Both the position numbers and the translations under genes were made by a program. 64,000 bases of DNA from Terfezia claveryi (Eukaryota; Ascomycota; Pezizomycetes; Pezizales; Pezizaceae). Positions 45,391 through 56,785 of the stretch are shown here, one piece after another. Positions within the stretch are counted from its first letter, which is position 1; each line of letters opens with the position of its first letter. The stretch lies in the NCBI GenBank assembly GCA_015179025.1, contig WHUX01000071.1, positions 124,001 through 188,000 on the forward strand, given 5' to 3'. Below the pieces are notes generated by a model. The model saw nothing but the letters and a program-made list of their open reading frames with translations. It was not told where the DNA came from and ran no database searches.

Positions 45391-46544
45391 GACTCGTCAA
45401 GCTCCTCAATCCTGGGCACTGGGGTATCGGAGATAGCATAGATGGTAAGGGAGCGATTCTTTCGAAGGGGGCAAGCTACAATAAAGTGGTCAGCCTTCCC
45501 ACAGGCTATGCATAGCCCATTATTCCAGCGGCGTTCCCTCTCTTCTTGTGTCAGGCGGGGTCTGCCTAATGATAAATCCATAGGGGTGGGCCCTCCTGCC
45601 ACCAACGATGGGTGTGCTGGTTGATTGGCGGGGGCAGGGGCCTGAGCTGCTTTGGTGGCATAGTGTTGCTGGAGTGGTGGAAGATGGGGTGCTGGCCTGA
45701 ATGGGGGGCGGTTGCGGAGCCGGGACATCCGCTGTTCCACTCGGGAGGCCTGGTCGATCAACTCCTCGAGGGTATCAACCGCGGAGAGGGTAACCATAGC
45801 TTGTTGGAGCTCATCGCTGAGCCCCTCCTGGAATTGCTCGAACTTAGCCTGGTCGTTCCACCTTACCTCTGTGGCCAGCCTCGAGAACTCTGCGACGTAA
45901 GTATACAGCTCTGAGTTGCGCTGTCTCAGTGCCCAGAGCGCTCGACTGGCCATCCCCACTGTATCAGGATCTCCGAACGCCCGATCCAAGATAACAAACA
46001 AGGCTGAGATGTTGTCGAGCTTGATCCCTGTCTCGAGCACATATTGCTAGATTTGATCTATGGCCTTGCCCTTTAGCAGGGCAAACACATAGGCCAGGCA
46101 GTGTTGTTCTGACAGAAACCTAGCCGAATCCCCGCTCAACTTCAAGTTCACCACATTTTTCCAGGCTCATAGACGAGCCCTATCCCCATTGAACTTAGGG
46201 GGGGTGGGGATACTTTCTGTTTTAGCAGTAGTGGTTGGTGTAGAGATAGCCAGATTCGCCAGGGCACGGCCGAGGTTTTGTACCGTGGTCCGTTCGGTGG
46301 CTAGGGCAAGGTTCACATGGTCGAGATCCGTCTGGAGGACTGTGATCTTTTCGTCGGCGGATCTTAGCTTTCGTTTGGCCACGGCCAGTCTGTTGCCGAG
46401 TTCGGCCCCTATGGCATCCATAGCCTCGCAGATGTCGATGATTTCTCGATGATAGGCATTCAATTCGTTCGGGCCTAAGGGTATAGATGAGCTTCTCCAG
46501 GTCTGGAACCTGACGCCGGGTGGTGGAAGAGCTGCTCCTGACAT
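45366..46544 (-). pseudogene. Element D gag
   Basis: The ATG at 46544 gives MSGAALPPPGVRF. One frame of 392 codons runs to the stop at 45366-45368, broken only by two TAG codons (near 46167 and 46050), one at the Trp of AWKN. It has the coiled coil (LAVAKRKLRSADEKITVL), the gag core (SRALWALRQRNSEL, EQFQEGLSDELQQAM) and the zinc knuckle CIACGKADHFIVAC. It is the best kept gag of the window for checking frame and length. Confidence 0.9.
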
Positions 46545-46580
46545 GACTGCGTACCAGTTGGTCCAAAGGATCCAACGTAG

Positions 46581-47141
46581 TGTAACGAGGGCTTAGGGGA
46601 CAAGGCGACCAAGGGGTACACCGGGGCAAGGGCAAGGCTAGGGTAACACACATGTAGGAACGCTATGTGTGTGACTAGAGGAGAGGCTAGGATGGGGGCA
46701 AGGGCGAGGGCGAGAGAGGCAGAGGGCAAGGGACACGAGACACACAGAGGCAGTTGCTGCATGTGTCAAGGGAGGCAGCTATGCTGCAGAGTTGTTTGTA
46801 CGAGACAAGGATATGCACAAGGGAGGTGCACAAGCACTGGGAGAAGCAAGGTCCTGTATTGGGTATACAAGACGTTGGATGGGGATCCAACGACAGTACG
46901 AGGGGCACGCTCTATATATACATAACTCGGTCAGGGTAATGGGGGAAATAAGCTTCCCTATCTTGGAAGCCAAGCAAGGTAATGATAACACAATAACCCA
47001 TCACCTGTAACACAGGTGATGTTGAGGGCAACAATAATGATAACCCATTACCTGTGATCGCAGGTGATGACAAAAACAACAATGGCAATGACCCATCACC
47101 TGCGATCGCAGGTGATGACAACTGAACACACGGTTGTTATA
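46581..47141 (-). repeat. LTR2, 5' LTR of element D
   Basis: 561 bp, matching 10548-11108 with few differences. U3 holds three palindromic CACCTG...CAGGTG units (near 46999, 47047, 47096). The outer end reads TTATA on the plus strand where the other copy has TTACA. In R, ATCCAACGT on the minus strand (46880-46872) is exactly complementary to the primer-site 9-mer ACGTTGGAT just inside this LTR (46578-46570). Confidence 0.93.
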
Positions 47142-47146
47142 AGGGC

Positions 47147-48230
47147 AATCCTCCTTAAAGTGTCCCATTACCCAATATTTTTCACAAAGATTAATATTAG
47201 GATCTTTATTATTGCATTGGGAGGTTTTGTGGCCCACTTTACCATATTGGGAACAAAACTGCTGTGTCTGAGTTTTGTTGGAGGTAGATGGGAGGATTGG
47301 ATCCTTAGGGAAGATGTCAGAAAGGGTGCTAACAGAGGATGCAGGTGAGGCTCCTAGAGGAGGAGGAGGCTGGAAGTACACCTTCTTGTTGTCTGCCTCA
47401 TCCTTGCACTTAGGTGAGGCTGCCCTTCTTTTCAGGGTACCTTCAAGAGTGGGGTTCCACTCCTGAAGGTTTCCCACAACCACAGAACCCCTGTTAGCCC
47501 TTCCCAAGGACTGTTCCATCTGTTCTATAGTCATGAGTTCCCTAGCTCTTTCCCATTCCTCAGGTTCATCTGAGTTAGAAGACTCATCCACAAGGGTCTA
47601 TTCCTGTGGGTCCTCTACCTCAGAGGCAGCAAGAGTGGAGGGAGAGGATGTACTAGGTCTTTTGTTAATTACCACTTCAAACTTGGGTTTTCTTATAACT
47701 GACCTTCCTCTCTCTTCATCCTCTTATTGCTGTTGTTGGGCCTGGGCCCTGGTGGTAATGGCAGCAGTTTGGACTGCTGCTAGCTCCTGCTAGAGCTGTC
47801 TGAGCCTGAAATTTCTTTGTGGGTTATTAGATTCATCAGGTTCAGGATCATCCTCAACTATGGCTTTATACCTTTCAGCCTCAAAGACGGCATTTAGGCC
47901 TTCTCTGTCACGCCAGACAGACCTGATGGCATCAACCTCTTGCACCTGTCTTGGTGGGAGGTTGGTTGTGGTGATTTGAAGAGGAGGGAGTCTCCTTCTC
48001 CTTTAGATGGTGTTGAGAGATTGTCTCCTAAGGATTGGTAGAGACACTAGTCTCCTAGTGGCTCCTCTAATCCTGAGCTGGTTTGGGGAAGGCATTGGTA
48101 GTGATGGAGAATGTAGGGAAGGAGTTTTCTTGAAAGTTTGTATTGGGACAGAGAGGTGATTGCTTACTACTGGATGTTGTAGTAAAGAAGCTATATGATG
48201 AGAAGACTGTCCAGTAGAGGGGATTCCAGA
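47147..48230 (-). pseudogene. Element B pol: linker after RNase H, first part, with two zinc knuckles
   Basis: After the RNase H end (NHIADVLSRGVYS) the minus strand continues in frame, with several stops, through a Ser/Pro-rich stretch, DPEPDESNNPQRNFRLRQL, an acidic region (DESSNSDEPEEWERARELM) and LQEWNPTLEGTLKRRAASP. Two knuckles follow near 47250-47150, FCSQYGKVGHKTSQC and LCEKYWVMGHFKEDC, each with the second Cys changed to Tyr. Element A keeps LCEKCWAIGYFKEEC at the same place. D entered right after the second knuckle with TSD AGGGC, and three more knuckles lie beyond (10542-10262). Confidence 0.8.
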
Positions 48231-50487
48231 GAGACTATATACTCCTCTGGACAGTACATCTGCTATGTGGTTGTCCTTGCCCTGAATGTATTCCAGGGTT
48301 AGGTCAAACTGACTCATAGTCTCTTGCTACCTTCTCTTCATCTGACTTTTAGGGATACTATCCATAAATATGACTAAGGGTTTGTGATCTGTTTGGATGA
48401 TCACTTTGTGACCCTGTAGTTCAGGCCTGAAATACCTCAGTGAGTCAACAATTGTTAATAATTCCTTATCAGTTGTTGTGTAATTTATTTGTCCATTATT
48501 TAATTTCCTAGAATGAAATTCTGCTGGCCTGATAACACCATTCTCTATTTGGCAAATCTATCCTGAGATTCCTGTAATACTGGCATCTATAACTAAATAG
48601 ATTGGAAGGCTTGAGTCATGATTAATTAGCTTGAGTACCTTATTGCTCATTATTAGCTCTTTAACTCTCACAAATAACTTATTATGTAAGGGAGTCCACA
48701 TGTGCTTCTTAGTTCACCCTTATAATTCTGATAGTGGTTTGGCTACAGCTCCCAATTCTGGACAAAACCTTCTCAAATAATTAACCATCCTTAGAAACTT
48801 TTGCAATTTCTTTTTTGAGTTAGGGATTGGGTAATTAGCTATTGAGTTAATTTTTTCTGGATCCATTTCTAGCCCTTGCTTGGTGACAATGAATCCAAGC
48901 ACTTTAGCTCTGGAGTAAGGATTTGGCATTTCTTTTTGTTGAAGAAAAACTTTTTTTAGCCAATATCCTACAGATCCCTCTCAACACTTCCTTATGTTCT
49001 TCCAGGGTATCTATTCCAATCAGAATGTCATCTAAATAAACCATGACTGTTTTTCCAATATAATTCCTTAATAACTAGTTCATAGCCCTCATCATGGTTG
49101 CAGGTGCATTGCAATCACCCTGCTGCATAACCAATGAGTCAAATTTCCCTAGGTGATTTGTAAAGGTGCTATGTTTTACTGATTTATGTGCATGCCTAAA
49201 TATTGTGATAGCCATCTGCCAGATCAGCTGCTGAGATATATTCCTTACTAGCTATCCAGTCTAATATTGCTTTGATATTGGGCATGGGTATTTTATCCTT
49301 TTGTACTAGCTTGTTTCTAGGTACACAGTATAATAAGAATCTGGCCTGTTGTTTGCCATTCTTATCTAAATCCCTTTTAGGCTGTGTAAACATAAGGATA
49401 CTATTAAGTAAGCTAGATGGCACTATCCTTCCAGATTCTAGCTCTGTCCTCATTTTCTCAGTCACCTAATCCAGAAACCTTGTATAGTTTGTATAGTATA
49501 CAGGTTCCCAGGTTGCACCATCAGGAACTATAATTTTATGTTGCATGATGTCATAAGGTTCTCTGATTGGTAGCAATGCAGTTGGCTTTTCTTCTGGGAA
49601 TAATTCAGGGAATTCTTCAAATATATTAAACTCCACTTCTTTCATATTAACTGCATTTGTAATGACTGGAGAGCTTCCATCATCTTCTAGCTCTGACCAA
49701 TCTGATGAGTCAAACCACTCTTGTAACCATTCTTGGTCTTCTTCTAGGTCATCCACTAGATCATGTTGTATCTATGGAATTGCTGGAGTTGGCTTTGGGT
49801 AGTGTATTAATTTACCTTCAACTTCAGTCATAATAGCCATTGGATCATCCCTTTTGAACCAATCTTCTTCTATTCTGCCTATATTCATAGCTACAGTAGT
49901 GACTCTTCCAAGTGTATCCTTGGTTTTAAGTATATTAATATCAATCCTTGTCCTGCCTGTAGGCTGTATAGTGATTGCATTATCTTTGTCATTTATGATT
50001 GCTTTATAATCCTTCAGTGCAGGTTCACCAAATATAATATCCCAGTCCTTCAGGTTGGCTATATAGAATGTCCTAGTTTCTTGGTATCCTTGTAGATTTA
50101 CTGTGACTGTTGCTGTATTTGTCATTTAAGATCTGCTGCCTTTAATTGCAGTTTCTAGAGGTTTCTTGCTGATCTCTTTTAAGGTATATTAAACAGCTGA
50201 CAATAATTTGCTGATATCAAGTCTCCACCTGATGTGCATAGATCAAATAGTGCATAAGCAATATGTCCATTAATTTTAATTTCAGCTGCATTAGAAGTTC
50301 CATGGCTTTCTGGCACTAAGAACTTTCTTGAGACATTAGGGTTTCTCATAACCTGGAGTGTAGCTGACTCTTGTTGTTTCACATCAATTTCCTGGTAAGC
50401 TGTTTTTACTTTTTGTAGGGGCCAAGTTGGATTAGGTCTAAATGGCTGATAAGGTGGGAATCTTCTGACTCTTAGTCTAGACCCCAT
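48231..50487 (-). pseudogene. Element B pol: protease, RT and RNase H
   Basis: The protease region starts near 50487 with INGHIAYALFDLCTSGGDLIS (the Asp motif reads DLCTSGG, an unusual form of DS/TG). A segment with DWDIIFGEPALKDY follows, then pre-RT NIFEEFPELFPEEKPTALL. RT has TQPKRDLDKNGKQQARF, AADLADGYHNI and the core YLDDILI near 49043-49023, with a frameshift near 48950. The connection has KKKLQKFLRMVNYLRRF. RNase H has TTDKELLTIVDSLRYF and TDHKPLVIFMDS to the end at DVLSRGVYS. Stops and frameshifts are numerous. This copy supplies the sequence lost or disrupted in A, and A supplies what is lost here. Confidence 0.88.
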
Positions 50488-50490
50488 ATA

Positions 50491-52771
50491 TTAGTAAGCT
50501 GAAGACACCTTCCTATTAGGGCAGTCCTTAGTACTGTGACCTGTTTTCCCACAGTGATAATAGGACCCTATCCTTGCAGCTTCTTCCCTTTTCTTTTCCT
50601 GTTCTGCATAAGGTGTATATTTAGTTTTATCCTTTTTAGCATTAAGGAAGTTGCCATAGAGTCCTCCTGATCTACCCTTCTTGCCAGCAACTTTAGCTGC
50701 ATTACTGGCCACCTTATCAAGCAATTTAAATTCAGACTTAGTACATTCTATAGGCTTGCCAGGACCCATTGCTTATCAGCCTTCTATTTGGTGCTGTTGT
50801 AAAGATTTGGTCTCTTGTTTTAGTACATCCTCCTGGACTGCAATTTTGTTTAATATTTCCTTAAAGGTTGACTCATATGATATCAGTCCTTTGACTTTAG
50901 CCCTAAGCAGGAGTACTAGTCCATCTACTAGTTTCATTTTCAGTACATGATCACTTATCATATCTTTTCCATTTAGATCTTTGCACTTAATTTTAAACTC
51001 TTTCAGCTTCTGTGTATACTGCATGACAGTAACATCTGGTCTCTGATGGTGTGACAGATATTGTTTCCACAAGACTTCAGGTACTACTGTAGAGATGAGT
51101 TTACCTCTAAGTTTTAACATAAATTTATAGAAATTCCTGTCCTCAACATCAGCTTTCTCAGAGCAATACTAGTTATACTAAGTTTGAGCACTCTTCTCAA
51201 ACATAAAGCTTGCCCTATCCAGACTTTCCTAACTTGCTATATCCATTCCTTAATACTCTACCCACTTCTGCAACTGTTGCACATAATTGTTAAAGGTAGT
51301 TTGATCCCTCCATTTCTCTAATACTCCATCAATCATTAGGGCATTGGGAATTTTTGCAAGTTTGTTTGCCTTTTTGACTAGAGATTTGCTAATCTGTTGT
51401 GATGGTATTTTTTGACTAGTTTTTTTAGACTATTCCAAGTGGTGAGGGCTATGCTCCCTAGTTGACCTTTTCTTCCTGTCATCATCAGAGCCATTATCTG
51501 ACTCATCACCCTCAGATCCAGATCCTGGGTCCTCACTGCTACCTCCAGCCACACTACTAGTGCTCCTTTTAGACTTCTTATCAGGAGTCTTACTCTTTTT
51601 GGTATGTGATTGCTTTTTACTATCTTAGGTGGTGGTGGCATGTCTTTTTCAGATATTTCTTCTATATCTATTTCATAGTCTCCATCATCTTCTTTTTATA
51701 CTGTACACTTTTCCCCTTACCTTTGCCTCCAGCTCCAAACAGTTTCCTTCCTATCCCTTCATGAGTTTCCACAGGTTCTGTTATTGCAGGCACTATTTCT
51801 AGTGTTTCCAGGTCATACAGGTTACCCATAAGCATGTATTGTGTTAGGAAAGGCCAGTTTAATACTAGCCATGGAACTCCTTTACATGGGTTATAGGTTG
51901 GGTAAGGCCATACTGCTTTTGAAGTAGATGAGAGTTGAAAGTCCATTTGAACTAACTTGTCAAATTAGTCTTTCTGTTGAAAAACCATAACTTTTCTGCT
52001 GCTTCAGCTAATAGTTCTTTTTCCTTTTTGATAACATGTTGTTTATTGTTAGGTATAAAATACCTGAGATATCCTTTGGTACCATAATGACTCATTTTTT
52101 CCCAAAAGGCTTTTATTGCAGGAGGTATTACAATCTCACTTCAGGCATTGATGAATTAGGCCCAATAACTATTTCCCTTATTTCCATTTCCTTTTCTGGA
52201 ATATCTTTTCCAGTTGGAACTTTCTTTTTAGGGGTATTGACTAACTTGGCCTTGAGTGCTTCTAGTCCTCACTTGTCATTGCCTTTCTCCTGCCTTTCCT
52301 AGCTCTAGCTCCTCCTTCTATTACACTAGTACTTTTTGTTTAGGAGTCTCTATGTCTATCAGATATTATACCACTGATTCCTTGGACTCTGTTTCTTCTA
52401 TTCCTGCTTTCTTTAAGGTGGATCCTGATAAGGAAGGATATACTTCTTATCAACTTCCTTCTTATCCTCTTTCTATTGCTTCTAATACCAAGGTTGACTA
52501 TGGTAAGGGAGAGAGGAGACTGAAGGGTAAAAGGGTTACTTTTGTTGATGAGATTGTTGTAGAGCAGGTTTCCTTTAAATGTGGGAAGAAAGTTGAGTGA
52601 AGGATAGGGGTTGACTGCTAGGTACTTGTGTTCTTTTTGAGGGAGAGGTACAGAAACTTTCCTTGTTCTGCTTACTGGGAGAATTCCATTTTTCTTTAGG
52701 CTAGGTAGAAGTGGGGCTGGGATACTCTCTGGAGTTTGGATGTTGATAGGACTAGTTCCTATAATCCACAC
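50491..52771 (-). pseudogene. Element B gag region
   Basis: A long gag in several frames. Upstream pieces read PSLNFLPTFKGNLLYNN and PPAIKAFWEKMSHYGTKGY. Then come VWPYPTYNPCKGVPWLVLN (about 51910) and a Ser/Asp-rich stretch. The gag core has LKLRGKLISTVVPEVLWKQY and VTVMQYTQKLKEFKIKC (51120-50780). The end piece (50769-50491) has YHCGKTGHSTKDC, a zinc knuckle whose first Cys is now Tyr. The start codon is uncertain because the leader is frameshifted. It is longer than the gag of C, D and G. Confidence 0.7.
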
Positions 52772-53109
52772 CCTTATTGGACTTCTGAGGCAGTTTCTAG
52801 GTCTCAGAGTTACCAGATTAGGTGATAGTTGTTTTCTTTGTATTTGCTAGTTAAATAATTGTTGTTGCCCTTTATGTTGTTTTGCTACTATTTGTAGGCT
52901 TTTACTAGTTACTATTTGTTGAATAGTCTTACTGTTGCGATTTGGAGGATAGTCTTACTGCTAACTGTCAGACTTTGTGCTATTATGCTTTGTGCTATAG
53001 GCTTAACTGGCTTTAGTTTCTACTCTTGTTGGTAGAAACTTTGTTGATTAGGTAAGGTTGATCAGGCCTTCCTAGTTAGGTAAGAATTAAGTTCTTATGT
53101 TAAAAAAAT
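52772..53109 (-). other. Leader of element B next to its 5' LTR
   Basis: AT-rich, T-run-containing DNA without a supported gene. On the minus strand the sequence after the LTR starts TTTTTTTAACATAAG. No TGG-type primer site is visible, so the priming mode of this family is unknown. Confidence 0.5.
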
Positions 53110-53756
53110 GTAAAGTGTTGTTAGGGGGACTGGAAGATCAGATTAGATTAGATACGGATCTAATCTAATCAGATAATCTCAGGCTAGTAATATATACTAC
53201 AAAGTAGATTACTAATAGTGTATTGTTTATTTTTACTATTAAAGTTATTACCAGTAGTATAAGATTACTATAATAGGTAAAGTAGTATAGGAGTGCCAAA
53301 GGCACTTAGAAGATTAACCAGTGGAACTTCTATATTGATTGTACTTTAACTATATTCTGAGTTCTAACTATCCATCCAACTGAAGGGAAATTCAGGGGAC
53401 TATATGTGTTTCCAATAGGGCAGTGCTGGGGCAGTGCTGAGGCAGTTCACCATCATCTGACCCTTACATGATTTAAAATCAACATCTTAGAAACTTCTAG
53501 ATAGTACTTCCAAATACTATCTAGTACAAAATAGGTTAAGTCTTAACTTTGACTTATACATGTGAAAGCATGTGATAACATGTGAAAGCATGTGATAACA
53601 TGTGAAAGTATATGAAAGCATGTGAAATATTAGCAAGGCAGACAGTATACAGAATGTTGTATGTTTTGAGATGCTTGCTGAGTAAGAAAATACATAAGAA
53701 ATACATTTGTGAGGGAGAGGGTTAGTCATAGGGTATGAGTAAGCCACTTCCTTACA
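53110..53756 (-). repeat. LTR3 of element B, 5' LTR
   Basis: 647 bp, TGTAAAGTG to CCTTACA on the plus strand. It is longer than the other copy (606 bp) because of extra units of the repeat ATGTGAAAGC/ATGTGATAAC (53569-53630) and of GGGGCAGTGCTG (53417-53440). The TSD TTCAC follows at 53757-53761. Confidence 0.92.
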
Positions 53757-54459
53757 TTCACTCTAGGAAATTAAATGATGGACAAATGAATTACACAATA
53801 ATTGATAAGGAATTATTAGCAATTGTTGACTCACTGAGGTATTTCAGGCCTGAACTACAGGGTCACAAGGTGATCATCCAAACAGATCACAAACCCTTAG
53901 TCACATTTATGGATAGTATCCCTGAAAGTCAGATGAAGAGAAGGTGGCAAGAGACTATGAGTCAGTTTAACCTAACCCTAGAATACATTCAGGGCAAGGA
54001 CAACCACATTGCAGATGTACTGTCCAGAGGAGTATATAGTCCCTCTAAATTCCTCTCTATGGAATAGTCTTCTCATCATACAGCTTCTTTACTACAACAT
54101 CCAGTAGTAAGTAACCACCTCTCTGTTCCCATACAAACTTTCAGGAAAACTCCTCCTCCACTACATTCTCCATCACCACCAATGCCTTCCCCACAGCAAC
54201 TCAGGATCAGAGGAGCCACTGGGAGACCAGTGTCTCCACCAATCTTAAGGAGACAATCACCCCATACTATCTAAAGGAGAAGGAGACTCTCTCTTCTTCA
54301 AATCACCACAACTAACCTCCCACCAAGACAGGTGCAGAAGGTTGATGGCACTAGGCCTGTCTAGTATGACAGAGAAGGCTTAAATACAGTCTTTGAGGCT
54401 GAAAGGTATAAAGCCACAGTTGAAAATGACCCTGAACCTGATGAATCTAATACCCCACT
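53757..54459 (+). pseudogene. Element A pol: RNase H and start of the linker
   Basis: Resumes A after B. It reads HSRKLNDGQMNYTIIDKELLAIVDSLRYF and TDHKPLVTFMDSIPES, ends RNase H with NHIADVLSRGVYS near 54045, then the Ser/Pro-rich linker (LQHPVVSNHLSVPIQTF) to DPEPDESNTP, with stops at 54065 and further on. It is cut at 54459 by H (TSD CCCAC, 54455-54459). Confidence 0.9.
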
Positions 54460-55621
54460 GTAACAACTATGTTGTAATGAGGGCTCTGGGGGACAAGGCG
54501 ACCAAGGGGTAAGCTGGGCAGTAGTAAAAGGGAATCGCACACATAGAAGCACTACGTGTGTGACCGGGGAAGGCTGGGATGGGGGGCAAAGGCAAGAGGC
54601 AAGAGGGGCAGAGGGCAAGGGGCACGAGACATGTTGAGGTAGTTGCCTTGTGTGTTGGAGGGGGGGCAGCTGTACTGCAGAGTTATTCACGAGACAAGGC
54701 AAGACGAGAGGGTGTACAAGGGAGGTACACCTTCGCCGAGAGACAAGGTCCTGTATTAGGTATATAAGATGTTAAATGGGGATCCAACTAGAGGGCAGAG
54801 AGAGCAAGCTATATATACAGGCTTACTTCCTGGCTAAGGCCACCAGAAGGAATAAGGTTCCCGATTCCCCTTATCTCGGGAACAGAGATAACAATGATAT
54901 CAATCAACAATAATGAGAGTCGGACGGAATTCTGTCTGACTCTCAAACTCGGCTAGGAAAGGACGGTTGTGATACATGTATTCAGTTGTCATCACCTGCG
55001 ATCGCAGGTGATGGGTCATTGCCATTGTTGTCTTTGTTATCACCTGTAATCACAGGTGATGGGTTATCGTTATTGTTGCCCTCGGCATCACCTATGACAC
55101 AGGTGATGGGTTATTACTATTGTTGTCTTTATCATTACCTGCGATCGTAGGTAAGGGGTTATTGTTATTATTACCTTGCTTGGCTTCCGAGATAGAGAAG
55201 CTTATTTCCCCCATTGCCCTGACCGAGTTATGTATATATAGAGCCTGTCCCTCGTACTGTCGTTGGATCCCCATCCAACATCTTGTATACCCAATACAGG
55301 ACCTTGCTTCTCCCTGTGCTTGTGCACCTCCCTTATGTATATCCTTATCTCGTACAAAACAACTCTGCAGCATAGCAGCCTCCCTTGACACATGTGGCAA
55401 CTGCCTCCGTATGTCTTGTATCCCTTGCCCACTACCTCTCTTACCTCTGGCCCTTGCCTCCTGTTTCAGCCTTCCCCTGGTCACACACGTAGTGTTCCTA
55501 CATGTGTCTTACCCCAGCCTTTCCCCAGATCACACACGTAGCGCTCCTATGTGTACTATTCCCTCTTGCCACTGTCCCGGCGTACCCCTTGGTCGCCTTG
55601 TCCCCCAGAGCCCTTGTTATA
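54460..55621 (+). repeat. LTR2, 5' LTR of element H, interrupted by a solo LTR1
   Basis: The LTR parts are 54460-54473 (TGTAACAACTATGT) and 54975-55621. U3 carries four palindromic units near 54991, 55039, 55087 and 55134, spaced 47-48 bp. The first is a perfect 22-bp palindrome of ATCACCTGCGA and its complement. TGTATATATA is at 55231, GTTGGATC-CCC-ATCCAAC at 55262-55279, and the end is TTGTTATA. The 3' LTR (60702-61214) has only one palindromic unit. Confidence 0.9.
54474..54974 (-). repeat. Solo LTR1, inverted, inside the 5' LTR of H
   Basis: 501 bp, TGTAATGAGGGCTC to GGTTGTGATA on the plus strand. The complement begins TATCACAACCGTCC and is collinear with LTR1 of C, including the GAGAGTCGGACGGAATTC part. 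It is flanked by TATGT (54469-54473) and CATGT (54975-54979), a 5-bp TSD with one transition. No internal sequence is left, so the element was lost by LTR-LTR recombination. Confidence 0.88.
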
Positions 55622-56785
55622 CTATGTTGGATCTTTCAGACTAACTGGTACGATATCCGCGAACATTCCACTACCCACCGATAGATTCCCAGCCTGGAGG
55701 GGGACTCGGATCCCATCAGACCTGACAGAACTATCAGCATACTGATGAACTGTGATCGAAATATTTACAGATACTTATGCCATCGATGAACAACAAGGAG
55801 CGGACCTTCAGAAAGCCAAAAGGTGAATCCGAGAAGCTGAAGATGAAATAACCCTCCTCCGAGAAGATGCAGCAGAGGACAGGATAACCATCTAGAGACT
55901 GACTCATGCTTTGGACCTGACCGATGGTCCAAAAAACTAGAAAACACAAGACCTACTTACCCCGCCCAAGTTTAATGGAGACTGGGGCCGGTTACGAGCA
56001 TGAAAAAACTCTGTGCAGATAAAACTCTCTGGGGACTCTGCGAAGTTCCCCACTATCCATCACCAGCTCTCATACGTCTATGGCCTACTGGAGGGTAAGG
56101 CTATGGACCAGGTACAGCCCTTTGTCAAGGCCATGGGGATTGATCTGGTAGACATCCCAGCACTAATGGCAATCCTGGACCGAGCCTTCGGAGATGCGGA
56201 TCCTAAATGAACTGCCAGCAGGGCCCTGCGAGACCTCAAGCAAAAAAAAAATGAACTGTCAGCCTATGTTGCTGAGTTCTCCACGCTAGCAGCAGAACTC
56301 AATTGGAATAATGAAGCCAAGCTCGATCAGTTCAAAGACTGGCTTACCTTCGAGCTGAAAAAGGCTCTAGTTTACTGCCCACCAACCAAGAACCTGGAAG
56401 GACTTATTGAACAAGCTAGCTGGGTGGAACAGCAGACAGTGGCACTCAGAGCCCCCAAAAGACACTCCTGACCTCGACTCCCCATACACCATTTCTGACA
56501 GCATGCACCCAACAACAACAACCCACACCAGTCAACAAGTCTGCACACCCCTCCTTGGTAGTGGGTGGGGCTGCCTCCATAGACCTGTCAGCAGGTAGGC
56601 CTCATCTTACCCAGGAGGAAAGGGACTGTCACCGCACTCAGGGTTTGTGTATTGCATGTGGGAAGGGGGACCATTTCATTATGGCGTGTCCCCTCTGCAA
56701 GAACCACTTCCTGGCCGCCTATGCCATATCCGAATCACGGACCGAAGGGGTTGAAGAGTCGGGAAAAGGAAAGTCCCTTACCTAG
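55622..56785 (+). pseudogene. Element H gag and primer region
   Basis: The primer region CTATGTTGGATC lies right after the LTR. The gag start codon seen in C, D and G is not preserved. Gag pieces read IREAEDEITLLREDA, LTPPKFNGDWGRLRA, YVYGLLEGKAMDQVQPFV (56013-56210), LSAYVAEFSTLAAEL, IEQASWVEQQ, and from 56555 VVGGAASIDLSAGRP with the zinc knuckle CIACGKGDHFIMAC. The stop is at 56783-56785. At least three stops and two frameshifts are present. Confidence 0.82.

Larger units (their letters stand above)
10548..47141 (-). mobile_element. Element D: Ty3/Gypsy chromovirus with LTR2, holding element E
   Basis: Bounded by two 561-bp LTRs (10548-11108 and 46581-47141) and the TSD AGGGC (10543-10547 and 47142-47146). 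It splits the zinc-knuckle linker of B. Without E it is about 6.26 kb. On the minus strand the order is gag (46544-45366), frameshift signal, pol (45345 to 41892), then after E the chromodomain (11553-11272), a short tail and the polypurine tract CTAAGGGGGGGATAG (complement of 11109-11123). The coding part is the same type as C and G, but the upstream half of the LTR is different (LTR2). Confidence 0.95.
1243..53756 (-). mobile_element. Element B: Ty3/Gypsy chromovirus-like element with nested C and D
   Basis: B is bounded by direct LTRs (1243-1848 and 53110-53756) and by the 5-bp TSD TTCAC (1238-1242 and 53757-53761). After removal of C and D it is about 9.56 kb. On the minus strand the order is 5' LTR, gag (52771-50491), protease/RT/RNase H (50487-48231), linker with zinc knuckles (48230-47147 then 10542-10141), integrase (10139-9334) and integrase tail plus chromodomain (2982-1912), then a purine-rich tract just inside the 3' LTR. 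It inserted into a member of its own family (A). It is degenerate, with many stops and frameshifts. Confidence 0.92.

Noticed and set aside
52352..52600. A protein-like plus-strand frame (MSIRYYTTDSLDSVSS) antisense to the leader and gag of B.
   Set aside because: The minus strand here has gag-like pieces in a row, and no second copy is available to test the antisense frame. Treated as a shadow.
54991..55155. Regularly spaced palindromes resembling a CRISPR array.
   Set aside because: They lie in the U3 of an LTR, occur in other LTR2 copies with related spacers, no cas genes are present, and the genome is eukaryotic.
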